Positions 1-9,306 of a stretch of 11,713 nt of DNA are shown here, piece by piece. This stretch comes from Dimargaris cristalligena (taxonomy: Eukaryota > Kickxellomycota > Dimargaritomycetes > Dimargaritales > Dimargaritaceae): contig JANBQC010000469.1 in the NCBI GenBank assembly GCA_027576995.1, positions 10,797 to 22,509 of the forward strand, given 5' to 3'. Every line of letters begins with the position of its first letter. The first letter of the stretch is position 1. The notes under the pieces were generated by a model. That model was not told the DNA's origin. It searched no databases and saw nothing but the letters and a program-made list of their open reading frames with translations. A program made the translations under genes and the position numbers.

Positions 1-923
1 CCAGCTTCTTTATCCAACTCAACTCAACTCGTCTACAACCCCACACCAGACGAGATAGGGTCTCTACGTTATCTATCTAGATAAACAGCACCCCCCTTCG
101 ATTGATATTAACCGCCTTGCAGCCACACCACCAACATGGTTAGAGCGGGACGTCATCGACCCCCTATCCAATCAGCCAGTAGTTTTAATGGCTAGAGGAG
201 TGGGGGGTGCCATGGACGTTGCGTACATAATAGTAGGGTTCCAGACAACTTAGTATATACCACCTCAAGTCAATATTACTGCCCCCAATGAAGGGGGTAC
301 TGACAATCCCGTTTCTGTTATTTATTTAGAAGGGGTTGTTGATCTACCTTTACCTCTCACTACCTACCTGAATATCGGGCCTGGAGTATCGCCGTGCTGC
401 ACTTCAGAATGATGCAATAACAGGGGTCAATTATTAAGGCCACCATGTCTTCCCGCTAACCGCCTTACCATGCCTACCTATTACAATACTATGCAGCTAA
501 CGTACCTGGGGTATTGTACTGCAGCAGAAATATTGATTCACCCCGCTAATAAATAACAAAAAATATAGGCGTAGCAACGGGTTAAACAAAATAACACCCC
601 CTTCAATTCTTGGAACTATTTGGTAACGGTTATGCCTCCATATACCACGATTCCAAATTGACATGTCGAATCGACTACAGCTTCCAAGTAATTCATTGTG
701 AATCACGCCTCGTATAATTAAAACAGGTATATTTACGTATGTACGGATATAAGATAAAGGTGAGGTAAGTGCTGTAAACTAGATTTTAAAACGACTTATT
801 CAAAAACAGAATCGGATATAATAGTACCTCAAGTAACTAAAAAGAAATAATAATAATAATAATAATAGGATACGGCTAGCCCTTTTTAGAAAACTAGAAT
901 TCCAAATTCCAATTAGGGTATAA
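1..923. other. AT-rich stretch without a supported gene
   Basis: No reading frame here resembles a protein I know. The longest, at 497-706 on the minus strand, is a low-complexity hydrophobic string. It must hold the 3' UTR of the minus-strand myosin, but I see no convincing polyadenylation signal close to its stop; the nearest AATAAA on that strand is at 326-321, about 600 nt away. It contains an AAT microsatellite and three copies of a CCCCCTTC motif (92-99, 597-604 on plus, 290-297 on minus). Two short ATG frames near 136 and 211 run only about 13-19 codons. Confidence 0.6.
846..866. repeat. (AAT)7 microsatellite
   Basis: Seven perfect AAT units in a row lie about 60 nt beyond the myosin stop codon, so they probably fall in its 3' UTR or just past it. 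This is simple-sequence DNA with no sign of function. Confidence 0.95.
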
Positions 924-983
924 TTATCGGGGGCGGGCAGGAACGGGGGGCTTCATACCGCCGGGACGAGGTGGAATAGCGGG
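924..983 (-). other. Final myosin exon (60 nt, 19 codons plus TAA)
   Basis: The large exon ends at 1198 in AAG followed by the donor GTAAGC. Reading on instead would add only VSY and stop at 1186. The 214-nt intron ends in a TATTAAC branch-like sequence, a pyrimidine tract and TCATAG. The exon then reads [19 protein letters not shown] and stops, in the same phase (0), with the proline/arginine bias of the preceding tail. Frame, composition and splice signals agree. RNA evidence is absent, so the read-through end remains an alternative. Confidence 0.85.
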
Positions 984-3900
984 CTATGAAAGGAAGAGGT
1001 GTTAATATATGATATTTATCACCGAAAAAAATTAATAAACCATACCATCGAGTATTAGAACTGATTAATCCGTAATTACGGCTACAGTGTACATTGGTAG
1101 GCCAATTAACCTAGGTCTCCTGTCGCCCGAGAATAAACCACTCCGGCAACTAGGCCAGTAAAATACCAACATAATTAGGAATAATTCAATAGCTTACCTT
1201 CGAATTGCCGCCACTACCGCCGCTAATGCTGTTCCGCTGGCTTTGCTGGTTAAATCGGGGGTTTGAATTCAAGGCGGAAATCATCTGGGAGACGCTGCCT
1301 CGAGTCGGTCCGGAGGAAGAATCTGTTCCTTCGCTACTACTGGCCGCGCTATCAGCTCGATTGCCACCCGCTACACTCACCGGGCGACCAGGTCGAGTGG
1401 GAACGGCGGGGCGGCCACCACCACCACCCAGTTGAGGTTTGGGAGCAATGTTGGGCTTAGGGGCGATGGAGGGTCGCTGAGCACCCGTACCATTAGTAGT
1501 ATTGGTTGGTACGGGTCTAGGATTGGGCCGGGGAGCAGCCGCCACAGCAACTGGCGCTGGTGTGGGTGCTGGGGCTGGCGTAGGGGCCGGTGGCGGAGGT
1601 GCCATTTCCACCCTTTCCATGTAGTTGGAGGGAATCCATCCTTCAACATCATTTTTCCGACCCAGCCACCAACCATTATCGTGCTGTTCCAGGACTTCGT
1701 AGATTTCGCCGCTAACCAAGTTCATTCCACCGTCAATCACGGCATCAAAGTTATACAGGGCCTTGAAAGTCGGGTGAGCAGGAGCAGCGGGCGGTGGGGG
1801 TGGTGGAGGCGGGGGTGCAGTAGCTGACTGGGCAGTCGCGCCGCCTGCAGCCTGGTTGTTAGTGGAAGCCGACATGCCACCCGCGTAACCCGAATCGCCG
1901 GGTAAAGGCTGGGGGGTGGGCTGGGGACGTGGAGCTGACCGGACTTTGGCGGGGGGGCGATGCGGTTTGGCAGGCCGCGGCTTGGGGTTGGCCCGGCACG
2001 GTGGGCGAGATACGCTGTTGGCCGGTTCCCCTCCACCGATTTGAATCACATGGCTCTTGTAGTTGGCCTCTCTCGGGAACATATCGTTCTTGACAAACTT
2101 GAGAACCTGGGTCTTGTTACCCTTCTTGGTGTAAGTAATCTGGGGCTGCACGTTGAGGGCCAGGCTACCGTTGGAAGCACTCACCAGATGGGTGATTAAC
2201 TCCGTCTTGAGATCGCAGCTCATAATTATATCCACGGTGTCGTCCTTGTTGGCCCCTGCACCTCCTGCTCCGGGATTGACGTGCAGCACTACCCAGTCGT
2301 CCATAAGGGTGGAAGTGCTCAGTCCCCGCATAGTAATCAGCGGCACCTTGCGGTCCAGCTTCAAGGTCAGCAGCTTGCGCTCAATGGTAGTGGCCACGAA
2401 ATAAACCGCCGCGTTAGTTACCACGATAGACCGGGGGCTGGGTTTGCTCGACCGCAGGGGCCGGGGCACCAGGACTTGGCCTTTACCACTAAAAAGAACC
2501 AGCTCGCTGGACTTGATCCCACAGGCCCCGCGCAGCTGGGCCCCCACTCCGCCTGGGGCGGTGGCCACGGCCAAGTAGTCCCCAAAGAACCGACGCATGC
2601 TAACTAAACTGTACCGACGGCGCTCCTTGCGCCCCGCCAAAATCTGGTGACCCAGGTCACGCTGTTGGATCCACCTCACCTGGTACTTGTTGTCCCGGAA
2701 ACAGCGCTGAATCTTAGTGGCGCACTCGTTGCGGTACCGTACGTAATTACGCCAGGCCCGTTGGATACGGATGGCCATATTGTGCCAGTACTTCTCGCGC
2801 AGGTTTTCCAGAGCCCAGAGGGTTTCCGGGTGGCGAATAAAGGCCTTGGTGGTCCCGAGTTGCCATTCCTCCTTGGCGATATTGGTGTCCTTGAGAATCT
2901 GGGCCGTACCCGCTTTGGAGTCCCCGCGCCAAATGTAGTCACCGGCGTACGAGGTGGACGGAGAAAGCAAATAGAATCGTTCGACGAATTTCTCGAAAGT
3001 CTGGCGATACGCGAAACCCGCTCGTCGGACCCGGATATTTTCGCACAGCCCAAGGTACTTCACCTGATGGAGCACGCGGCGATCGTCGTATTCGGTGGGG
3101 CTTTTGGACTCGTTGGGCTTAATACAACGAATGTAGGACGGTTGGGCCTTCATGAGGTTCGTCACCAACTCATTCGCCGACTTTTTGATACGGTCACCCG
3201 CCGTGGGGGGACGTTTCTTGGAGTCCCGGTCAATCTGCTCCGAAAACAGGCCACGAAGGAACTGATTCTGGGAATTCTGGTTCAGGTCCAGCATATCCTT
3301 AAGCAGCTGGTCCTTATTCTTGTCCGTCATGCCCGTGATTTCGTAGGTCACATCACCGGCGTAGTGCTTCACCAAAAAGGCTTGGCCTCGTAGTTCGAAA
3401 TGGGGATTCTGCCCACATGCGGCCAGTCGCTGGATCAACGAGCCGTCCGCGGCCTGGGAATTGGCGTGGGCTGTCGCGCAGGCGTCGTTCATGGCGGCGA
3501 AGACACCAGGCGGGCGGCGCTCCTCGATTAAGTCGCATACAATTTTGTTGTTGAAATAGTCGATTGGCGTCCATTTAATCTGCTCCCGCACGTATTCCTC
3601 CTGCTCCGCTTTCAGGGTGAGCTCGATGAAAATTTGTTGAAGTTTCTCGTTGACATAGTTAATACACAGCTGTTCGAAACTATTATGGTCAAAAATCTCA
3701 AACCCGTAAATATCCAACACTCCGATGGTGAAGGGAGGGGTCTGGTGGGGCTGCATGGCCGCATTGATCCGGGTGACGATCCACTCGAACATGCGGGCAT
3801 AGATGGCCTTGGCGTAAGCGTCCCGGACCGCAACGGCCTGTACACAATTCAGGGGAACTTCGTAAGTGGAGCCGCGTCGTCCACCGTGTTGGGTTTCAAT

Positions 3901-6121
3901 CACACGGCTGGTCAGGACCTTGTTAAGGCTCGCGCTATCGACTTCGAGGAGGTACGCGATAAACTCAACGACGCCCGAGTCGGTCACAAAAGACTGGCCG
4001 TCGTCCCCCTCTTGGAATTGAGCATTGCCCAACCACAGGATGGCCGCTAGCATACGGTGGATTTGGTCCTGCTCCGCCGCCGTAAGCCCGATGACATTCA
4101 TAGCGGCAATGGTGTCGTTGTAGTCATTGGTATCGTTAATAGTATCTACATCTAAACAGCCGCTGTGTGATATATAGTAAAAACTCTCAGGACCGGATAT
4201 ACCGTAGCTATCTGCAGGTGGGTAGAACGGGTGTCCGATTTAGCAGAGGGGGGGATAGTACAAGCGATGCAGGATGGTTAGGAAAATGTCAATGCGATTA
4301 GCCATGATAGCAAGCAGGGGGTACCAGGTAGGCGGAGTGTGTCCCAATAATAAGCGACATATGTTTATCTATTAGTTAGTCCAGCACGCCTAAGGTGGAT
4401 TGCCAAAGTGACCTTGAGGGCGTTTGGCATGGTGGTTCATATAATGAAACTGACCTCGATAGTTCTGCGGGGCGGCTTTACACAGCTGATAGAAAATGTG
4501 GAAGCTGCGTTCATTACGGATTTGAGACACTACGCGACCCTATAGTTGAGAAATCGGGTGTAAAAGCGGATACCGGAAAGGAAGTGGTTAGTTAGCGTAA
4601 TAATGGTCTAAACTCTCAGCAATTAGAAACTGGCCGTATATCTGGGTGAATGGAGATAAATTTGACACGATTGGGGTTGGAGTAGCGAATGAATAGACGA
4701 CTTAACAACTCACCTTTTCTAATAAATAGTTGGTAATGTTGGCGCCCATTGGTTCGCCATTACTGTTGAACTGAATCTCGAGGTATTTACCCTATAGGGC
4801 CAATTGTCAATAATAAAAATCACTGGAGAAACGTGGTTAGGTTAAGGCTATCAATACAAAGCCGAAATGGGTATCGTCCGGGATACAATACTTATTTTTA
4901 GGGAATTCTGCGAGGCACTTACATGGCGGCTGGAATTGTTGTTTCGGAGAGTTTTGGCACAACCGAAGCTCTCTAACAATGGATTCGTCGCTAGGACCAT
5001 GTCCTTGACCTTCTGAATAGAGCCAGACTGGCCACCAGCACTCACCGCGGCAATGTATTGCATAATCTAGAAATAATGTTAAGGTAGTACATATGGGTTA
5101 TTGAATATCAGTACGTAGCAAGGCAAAAAAAAGGGGGGGATGATATTCCGCAAGAAAGTTTAAAAGTAGAAAATCAGGGTCGCATGCATGGAATTAGGAC
5201 CAAGATCACCGGTTACCAATATTTAGTCATAAAAACACTTACTTTTTTGGCCGCCTCTGCATGGTCGCAATCAGAAAGGGAAATCGGTCATAATCCAGTA
5301 AGTTCCCATCAATACAGTAATAACCAAAAACAAAACGGACAAGGAATGTTAGTATATGTTGCAAGAAGACATTATAAAATCATTGAATTCAATCGAGAGC
5401 GGAGCACTATGGAGCAGGCCAACAACGTACCTGTCTTGCCAGCCCCGGATTCACCGCTAATGATGACGCATTGGTTTTCCTTGTAACCAATCATATTGCG
5501 ATACGAAGCTTCGGCGATGGCAAATACGTGAGGGGGTAGTTCGAGCCGATTCTTGCCCTTATAGGATTCCAGCACCTGGTCCGTGTAAATACCAATGTCA
5601 CGGAATGGGTTGACACTGATAAGTACGTGGCCAATATAGGTCTATTGCGCGACCGGAGAGGATGGAGTGTGATTATGAAAATAGTAGTTGGTTGAGTCAA
5701 TCAATAATATATATACGAGGACACTGTCGGAACCAAGGTACGGCACCGGAAATGGATACCGATTAATTTAGGCAACGGCAATCAGATATCGAGAAACTGA
5801 CCGGGCGATGAACCGCCAATAAACTAAATTGGCTTTGGAAACCAACGGCCGGACTAATAGGTAGGGGGAGCCTGAAGGCTGTCTAAATAGTATACGTTAG
5901 GGTTATAACTGGCGGTATAATAGACAGGCGATAAGTAAGGGCCAAACTATGGTATGGAGTAGCGGGAGCAGCCGACTTACGTAAATGTCGGCATTCTCGA
6001 AGCGTTTACGCAGGTTTTCGCTGATGGCCTCGTTGTTGATTTTCGACAACAGGGTCATGTCCGATACCCCGGCCTGCTTCTTTTTGAGCCCCTCGGTCCA
6101 ATCGGCTTTCTTCGGACGCAT
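924..6121 (-). CDS. myo1: Class I myosin (long-tailed, SH3-containing), eight exons
   Basis: An actin-based motor of cortical actin patches that acts in endocytosis and polarised growth. Exons, in reading order: 6121-5981, 5641-5431, 5256-5243, 5066-4923, 4791-4714, 4539-4455, 4211-1198, 983-924. They sum to 3747 nt (1248 aa plus stop), every junction keeps frame, and all introns are GT-AG (339, 174, 176, 131, 174, 243, 214 nt). Visible parts: P-loop GESGAGKT at 110-117, switch I NNNSSR at 164-169, switch II DIYGFE at 391-396, motor to about 700, IQ motifs near 703-718 and 722-737, basic TH1 about 744-951, Pro/Ala-rich TH2 about 953-1037, SH3 about 1039-1093 (ALYNFDA, NGWWLGR, IPSNY), then a proline-rich tail. 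The TEDS site is Ser339 in RRGST, 16 residues before DAYAK, which fits activation by a PAK-type kinase. The start at 6121 is the first ATG in the open frame and has A at -3. The protein ends in PARPR rather than the acidic tail of ascomycete homologues. Confidence 0.96.
5243..5256 (-). other. 14-nt micro-exon of the myosin gene
   Basis: Exon 2 stops right after the P-loop GESGAGKT with one extra G, and exon 4 begins with IMQYIA. The missing EAAKK is supplied by AGGCGGCCAAAAAA, flanked by TGCAG and GTAAGT. The G from exon 2 plus these 14 nt gives exactly GAG GCG GCC AAA AAA. It codes the helix just after the nucleotide-binding loop, which every myosin motor needs, so it cannot be skipped without loss of function. 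Skipping would also shift the frame. Confidence 0.95.
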
Positions 6122-6438
6122 GGTAAATAAAGGGTATTTTTTAAATAAATAAAACCCCAAAGATGGAGGTCGATGGCTATCGAACTGGGGGAGAGGAGAG
6201 GAGAAAAGACTGCCCGGGTTGCTCAGCAAGTAAGGTCAATGATGAAGCAGTTCAAGGACCGAGACAAGGCCGAAAGCAAAAAAAGTATGAAGATAGAGGA
6301 TGAGCAAAGCGTGCAGGGTTAGGATGAAGATGGAGCGCGGGCGGGCCAATCTGTCAGAACCGGAAGCAGCAAACTACTTATTGATAGCCGCCCCATAACA
6401 AGGGTTGTCGAATAACAGGCGTCGTGTAGAGTTCTATG

Positions 6439-6642
6439 CGCATACACTGACTGTATGCGATTTTTAGTATAGCATAATTTTGCCCCTTCATCTGGGGGCG
6501 GCCAAGAGTTGATGCACTCTCCCCAGTTGTGTCCATCGTGTGGATCCGCTGGCAGTGCTATGAGGTGGGCTTTTCCCACCATGGTCTGGGCAGCTTGGCA
6601 AGCCCTTGGTACTGGCCCAATCACAATCACATAGCCTGTGAT
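6439..6642. other. Chain of six short hairpins (possible structured RNA)
   Basis: Perfect or near-perfect stems follow one another: CGCATAC/GTATGCG (6439-6459, then A and five T), GCCCC/GGGGC (6482-6499), AGAGT/ACTCT (6505-6520), AGGTGGG with its CCCACC partner (6563-6580), GGGC/GCCC (6588-6605) and ATCACA/TGTGAT (6626-6642). Loops are 4-10 nt. The sequence AATTTTG just before the second stem resembles an Sm-binding site. I could not match this region to U1, U2, U4, U5, U6, U3, SRP, RNase P or MRP RNA. It may be an unannotated non-coding RNA or chance structure in regulatory DNA; strand is uncertain. Confidence 0.3.
6563..6584 (-). repeat. 22-nt hairpin element, copy 1
   Basis: Read on the minus strand this matches 18 of 22 positions of 7141-7162 read on the plus strand: CCATGGTGGGA, four differing bases, then CCCACCT. 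The two copies are therefore inverted, about 560 bp apart. Each also folds on itself. Confidence 0.6.
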
Positions 6643-7088
6643 GTCGCACGATTCAAGTAAATTATCGCTTATTCATGTGCTTAGGATAGAAGGACCTTCC
6701 TTCCCTCTAACCCTTTACGACGACCCCTTCATAACCTTGCCAAGTAACGGGAAGTATGTTTCTGCGGTATTATAATCAGCCAAGCCCTTCTACATACTTA
6801 CCGAGAACCCCGGTTTCTAGAAGACAACCCCTCCATCGCAGAAAAACTTCCAAAGTGAGACCGCCAAGAAAGGGACAGATCAACAATCGAAAATGTTATT
6901 TTTACGCTTGTCCAGTAAACGACGATAATAGTTCACCATACGCGACCGCTGGACTGATGCAAATCGTACAGCCTTAATATATAGCATAGCCACTATTGTG
7001 TAGTTAGGAAGGAGGGGGGGCGGCGTATATGCGGGAAGCCCTCAAAATTAACTGCCAAACTTGGATTGCAAGTGTGGCTGACATTTTG

Positions 7089-7178
7089 CTCTACCACACA
7101 CCTCTCCCCTCCCCATTTTTGGCCAGCGGTAGAGAGCATCCCATGGTGGGATGGTCCCACCTAGTGTGTATTACACTA
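7089..7178. other. Second hairpin group with two mutually exclusive stems
   Basis: An outer stem CTCTACC/GGTAGAG (7089-7095 with 7128-7134) closes a C-rich loop. It is followed by CATCCCA/TGGGATG (7137-7153) overlapping GGTGGGA/TCCCACC (7145-7161), both with 7-bp stems and a TGG loop, so only one can form at a time. TAGTGT/ACACTA (7162-7178) follows. The group lies past the likely poly(A) signal of the R3H gene. No known RNA family is recognised. Confidence 0.3.
7141..7162 (+). repeat. 22-nt hairpin element, copy 2 (inverted relative to copy 1)
   Basis: This is the partner of the element at 6563-6584. The similarity stops at the ends of the 22 nt and no target-site duplication is apparent, so I do not call it the end of a transposon. 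Confidence 0.6.
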
Positions 7179-7220
7179 ATTTAACGAGCCCCTAGCATTC
7201 CGGTTAAGAATATTTAAATA

Positions 7221-7226
7221 TTTATT
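7221..7226 (-). terminator. Candidate poly(A) signal AATAAA for the R3H gene
   Basis: On the minus strand AATAAA lies in A/T-rich DNA about 260 nt past the R3H stop codon. It is a plausible but unproven cleavage signal. Confidence 0.4.
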
Positions 7227-7485
7227 AATGTATTGGTGAATATTCGCAAATGAAAGTACTCCGGTGCCAACCTATCATTAAATGCCGGAACACATTAGCT
7301 ATCCACTCCGTCCATTGAACTCACTGGCCATTGGCAAGTCAACATAAAAATGTAAAAGGTGGAGGATTATTGCCGATACTATAGATAAATCTCTGCCAAA
7401 TGGACGGCGAGAATTTTAAACCTACTTTTTACCAGATCAAGAAAGCTCCCCTCCCCGCAGTCCAGTGCCCAATAAAAAGGGGTTC

Positions 7486-9306
7486 TCACCGCTTGTCAGT
7501 CTGATAGGGCTGCAGGCTAACTTCGGGATGTTCCCGGTACTGTTCCAGCGCTTGCTGGGCATAGGTGCTGCCTTTGAAAATGATTAGGTAGGCGTATGAT
7601 GGGCCGGAGTCATCGGATCGCTTGTCCAGTTTGACACGTTTGATTGTACCGTGAGTAAAGAATAGGGCATCTGCCAAAGAATCGGGCGGGAGTCCGTCAT
7701 TCCGAGTGAGCTGAAGAATATGGTTAATTTCCTTCGGGGCGTTGGTTTTCTGCACACCTTCGTGAATGGCGGCCTCGTAAGTGAACATCAATTTACTGGG
7801 CTGGATCGAGGGCTTACGGGGCCCGCCCGAGACGGAATCCGTCAAAGGCGTAGGGTGTAGGGCGGAGAGCGCATCGATTACATGGGGCGAGTTATTAATA
7901 CCCAGGCCCTGGGCGAGGGAGTCGGCCAATTCACCCACTGAGTGGGTGGAGGTGGCGTGGGCGCCCCCCATTCGGACCCCGGGCTGAACTGGAGTGGCGG
8001 AAGGCTGCTGCCAGTTCCGGTTCCACCCTGGTTCGGATGTAGATCCGGTCGCAACCGAGGTGGGCCGGACTAGCCATGGATTCGATACCGCGGGGCGGCC
8101 GGACGAAGAAGTAGGGCCATAGCCGGGATTTCCTCCCCCAGTGGCACCGTTAGCGCTTTGTGAACCGCCCCCACTCAGTGGCGGAAACTCCCGCGGGGAA
8201 GGGCCGGGACCGAGACTGGGGAAGCCGGAAGTAGAAGATAATAGGGGCTCGCCGGTATATTTAACCCGCGGGTCCGGACGGAAGGCATTGGTAGGCAGTG
8301 GGGCGGTATAGTGTAGGGGTGGGGTAAGCCGATTTGTATTCTGGTGGGGGGCCGAAAGGTGGGGGTACGGGCCGTAAGGGAAGCCCGGTCCGGGACTGGC
8401 GAAAGGCGGGGGCCGCGAACGGACATGGGCGGGATTGTAGCCGGGCCCATTGGTATAGTAGGTCGGGGCGGGGCGAATTTGGCCACCACCATGCGGCATG
8501 GCCGAGGGACGCAAGCCCGGGTTCCGGATGAATTCGTCGGGGGATATAAAATCGGTGCGCCGCGTATTCCGTGCGGGTGGGGGGCGAGTTTCCGCCTGGG
8601 TAGGGGCGGTTGGAACTGAGGCGACGGTATCGGTCGCTCCAGATGATGATGGAGGCGATGAGGACTTCTCCTGGAAAATCTCCGCCCGGGCCCGTTCGTA
8701 GGCTGCTTCCCGTTCCTGGAGGGACATGAATCGACGTTCTTTGGCCGACCCACCCGATGCCACACCCTTCGGGCCCCCTTTACCATTTGAACCCGACGAG
8801 GTACCGGGCCGGGCCACATTGCGCTTCATAATTTTAAAGGTCTTGGGTGCCGGCTCCTCCTCTTCAATTAGATCACACAGGCGCAAGTCGGGCACGGCGG
8901 TATCGGCCATCTTGGAAACGGCCACGTAGGCCTGTGAAAATGCACCACCCGTACCATTTGCGTTGGAGGACGGGCCATTCGGGTCGTTGGTGGAGGGGGC
9001 CTGGCCGTATTCGGTGTTATGCAGTAGGGTAAAATAATCGGCCACGTGGTGTACCAGCCGCCGCTGGTAGGGATTCATCGGCGGAAACACCAGGGTGGGC
9101 TCGTTGGACTCTTGGATAAAGTGGGTTAATTCCTGATCCAGCTTGAGGATGAATCTGCGGTCAGTCGGTAGGTTAAGGGCCTTGAGGAGGAACTCGTTGG
9201 GCAGACCGACGACGGGGGAGGCCGCTGGGGGCGGAGGATTCTCGGGGACCGCCGACTCACCACCCGTGGTGAGGGGTGGTCGGGAATCGAAGGAGATTAT
9301 AGGCAT
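7486..9306 (-). CDS. R3H and SUZ domain protein with a C-terminal RRM-like region
   Basis: A predicted cytoplasmic RNA-binding protein of 606 aa in one exon. The R3H domain, a fold that binds single-stranded nucleic acid, spans about residues 45-105, with the R-x3-H signature in RRLVHH at 82-87. The SUZ region spans about 150-215: an acidic CDLIEEEEP, the basic KIMKR, a Gly/Ser linker, then the typical SLQEREAAYERARAEIF. Residues about 215-500 are Pro/Gly/Ser-rich and probably disordered. The last 80 residues look like an RRM: ILQLTR as RNP2-like strand, a helix, IKRVKL, SYAYLIIF as RNP1-like strand, a helix, VSLQPY. R3H-SUZ proteins include yeast Rbs1, animal R3HDM1/2, ARPP21 and Drosophila Encore. 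The first ATG of the frame is 9306; upstream it stays open to a TAG at 9402 but holds no ATG. The stop TGA sits inside a donor-like GTGAGA, so a further exon cannot be excluded. Confidence 0.9.
   Translation of the reverse strand: MPIISFDSRPPLTTGGESAVPENPPPPAASPVVGLPNEFLLKALNLPTDRRFILKLDQELTHFIQESNEPTLVFPPMNPYQRRLVHHVADYFTLLHNTEYGQAPSTNDPNGPSSNANGTGGAFSQAYVAVSKMADTAVPDLRLCDLIEEEEPAPKTFKIMKRNVARPGTSSGSNGKGGPKGVASGGSAKERRFMSLQEREAAYERARAEIFQEKSSSPPSSSGATDTVASVPTAPTQAETRPPPARNTRRTDFISPDEFIRNPGLRPSAMPHGGGQIRPAPTYYTNGPGYNPAHVRSRPPPFASPGPGFPYGPYPHLSAPHQNTNRLTPPLHYTAPLPTNAFRPDPRVKYTGEPLLSSTSGFPSLGPGPSPREFPPLSGGGSQSANGATGGGNPGYGPTSSSGRPAVSNPWLVRPTSVATGSTSEPGWNRNWQQPSATPVQPGVRMGGAHATSTHSVGELADSLAQGLGINNSPHVIDALSALHPTPLTDSVSGGPRKPSIQPSKLMFTYEAAIHEGVQKTNAPKEINHILQLTRNDGLPPDSLADALFFTHGTIKRVKLDKRSDDSGPSYAYLIIFKGSTYAQQALEQYREHPEVSLQPYQTDKR

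Larger units (their letters stand above)
6122..7485. other. Intergenic region between the myosin start and the R3H gene stop
   Basis: This 1.36-kb stretch should carry the promoter and 5' UTR of the minus-strand myosin and the 3' UTR of the minus-strand R3H gene. Just upstream of the myosin ATG the minus strand is T/A-rich with no clear TATA box. A 73-codon plus-strand ORF (6756-6977, real ATG) has no recognisable domain. The distinctive content is two groups of perfect short hairpins, 6439-6642 and 7089-7178, described separately. Confidence 0.6.

Noticed and set aside
1186..1197. Myosin C-terminus ending in VSY
   Set aside because: These codons are read from the donor GTAAGC of the last intron. 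The exon at 983-924 continues the frame with matching composition and good splice signals.
2647..3393. Plus-strand ORF of 248 codons
   Set aside because: It lies wholly antisense to the conserved myosin motor and neck, has no recognisable domain, and is a by-product of GC-rich codon use.
5903..6229. Longer myosin N-terminus beginning at 6229
   Set aside because: The codon there is TTG, not ATG. The first ATG in the frame is 6121, and the protein from there begins as expected for a fungal class I myosin.
6319..6630. Minus-strand ORF of 103 codons
   Set aside because: It resembles no known protein and overlaps the hairpin chain, which explains the sequence pattern better than coding.
6794..6802. 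ATACTTACC, identical to the 5' end of U1 snRNA
   Set aside because: The sequence after it does not continue as U1: no stem-loop I, no loop-binding sequence for the U1 proteins, and no Sm site at the right distance. Nine bases can match by chance.
6756..6977. Plus-strand ORF of 73 codons starting with ATG
   Set aside because: It has no recognisable motif, lies in the hairpin-rich intergenic region, and its length is expected by chance.
6563..7162. Small transposon bounded by the inverted 22-nt elements
   Set aside because: The similarity covers only the self-folding 22 nt. There is no target-site duplication and no transposase fragment in between.
8175..8819. Minus-strand ORF of 214 codons, Pro/Arg-rich
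   Set aside because: It is an alternative frame inside the low-complexity middle of the R3H-SUZ gene, with no domain.
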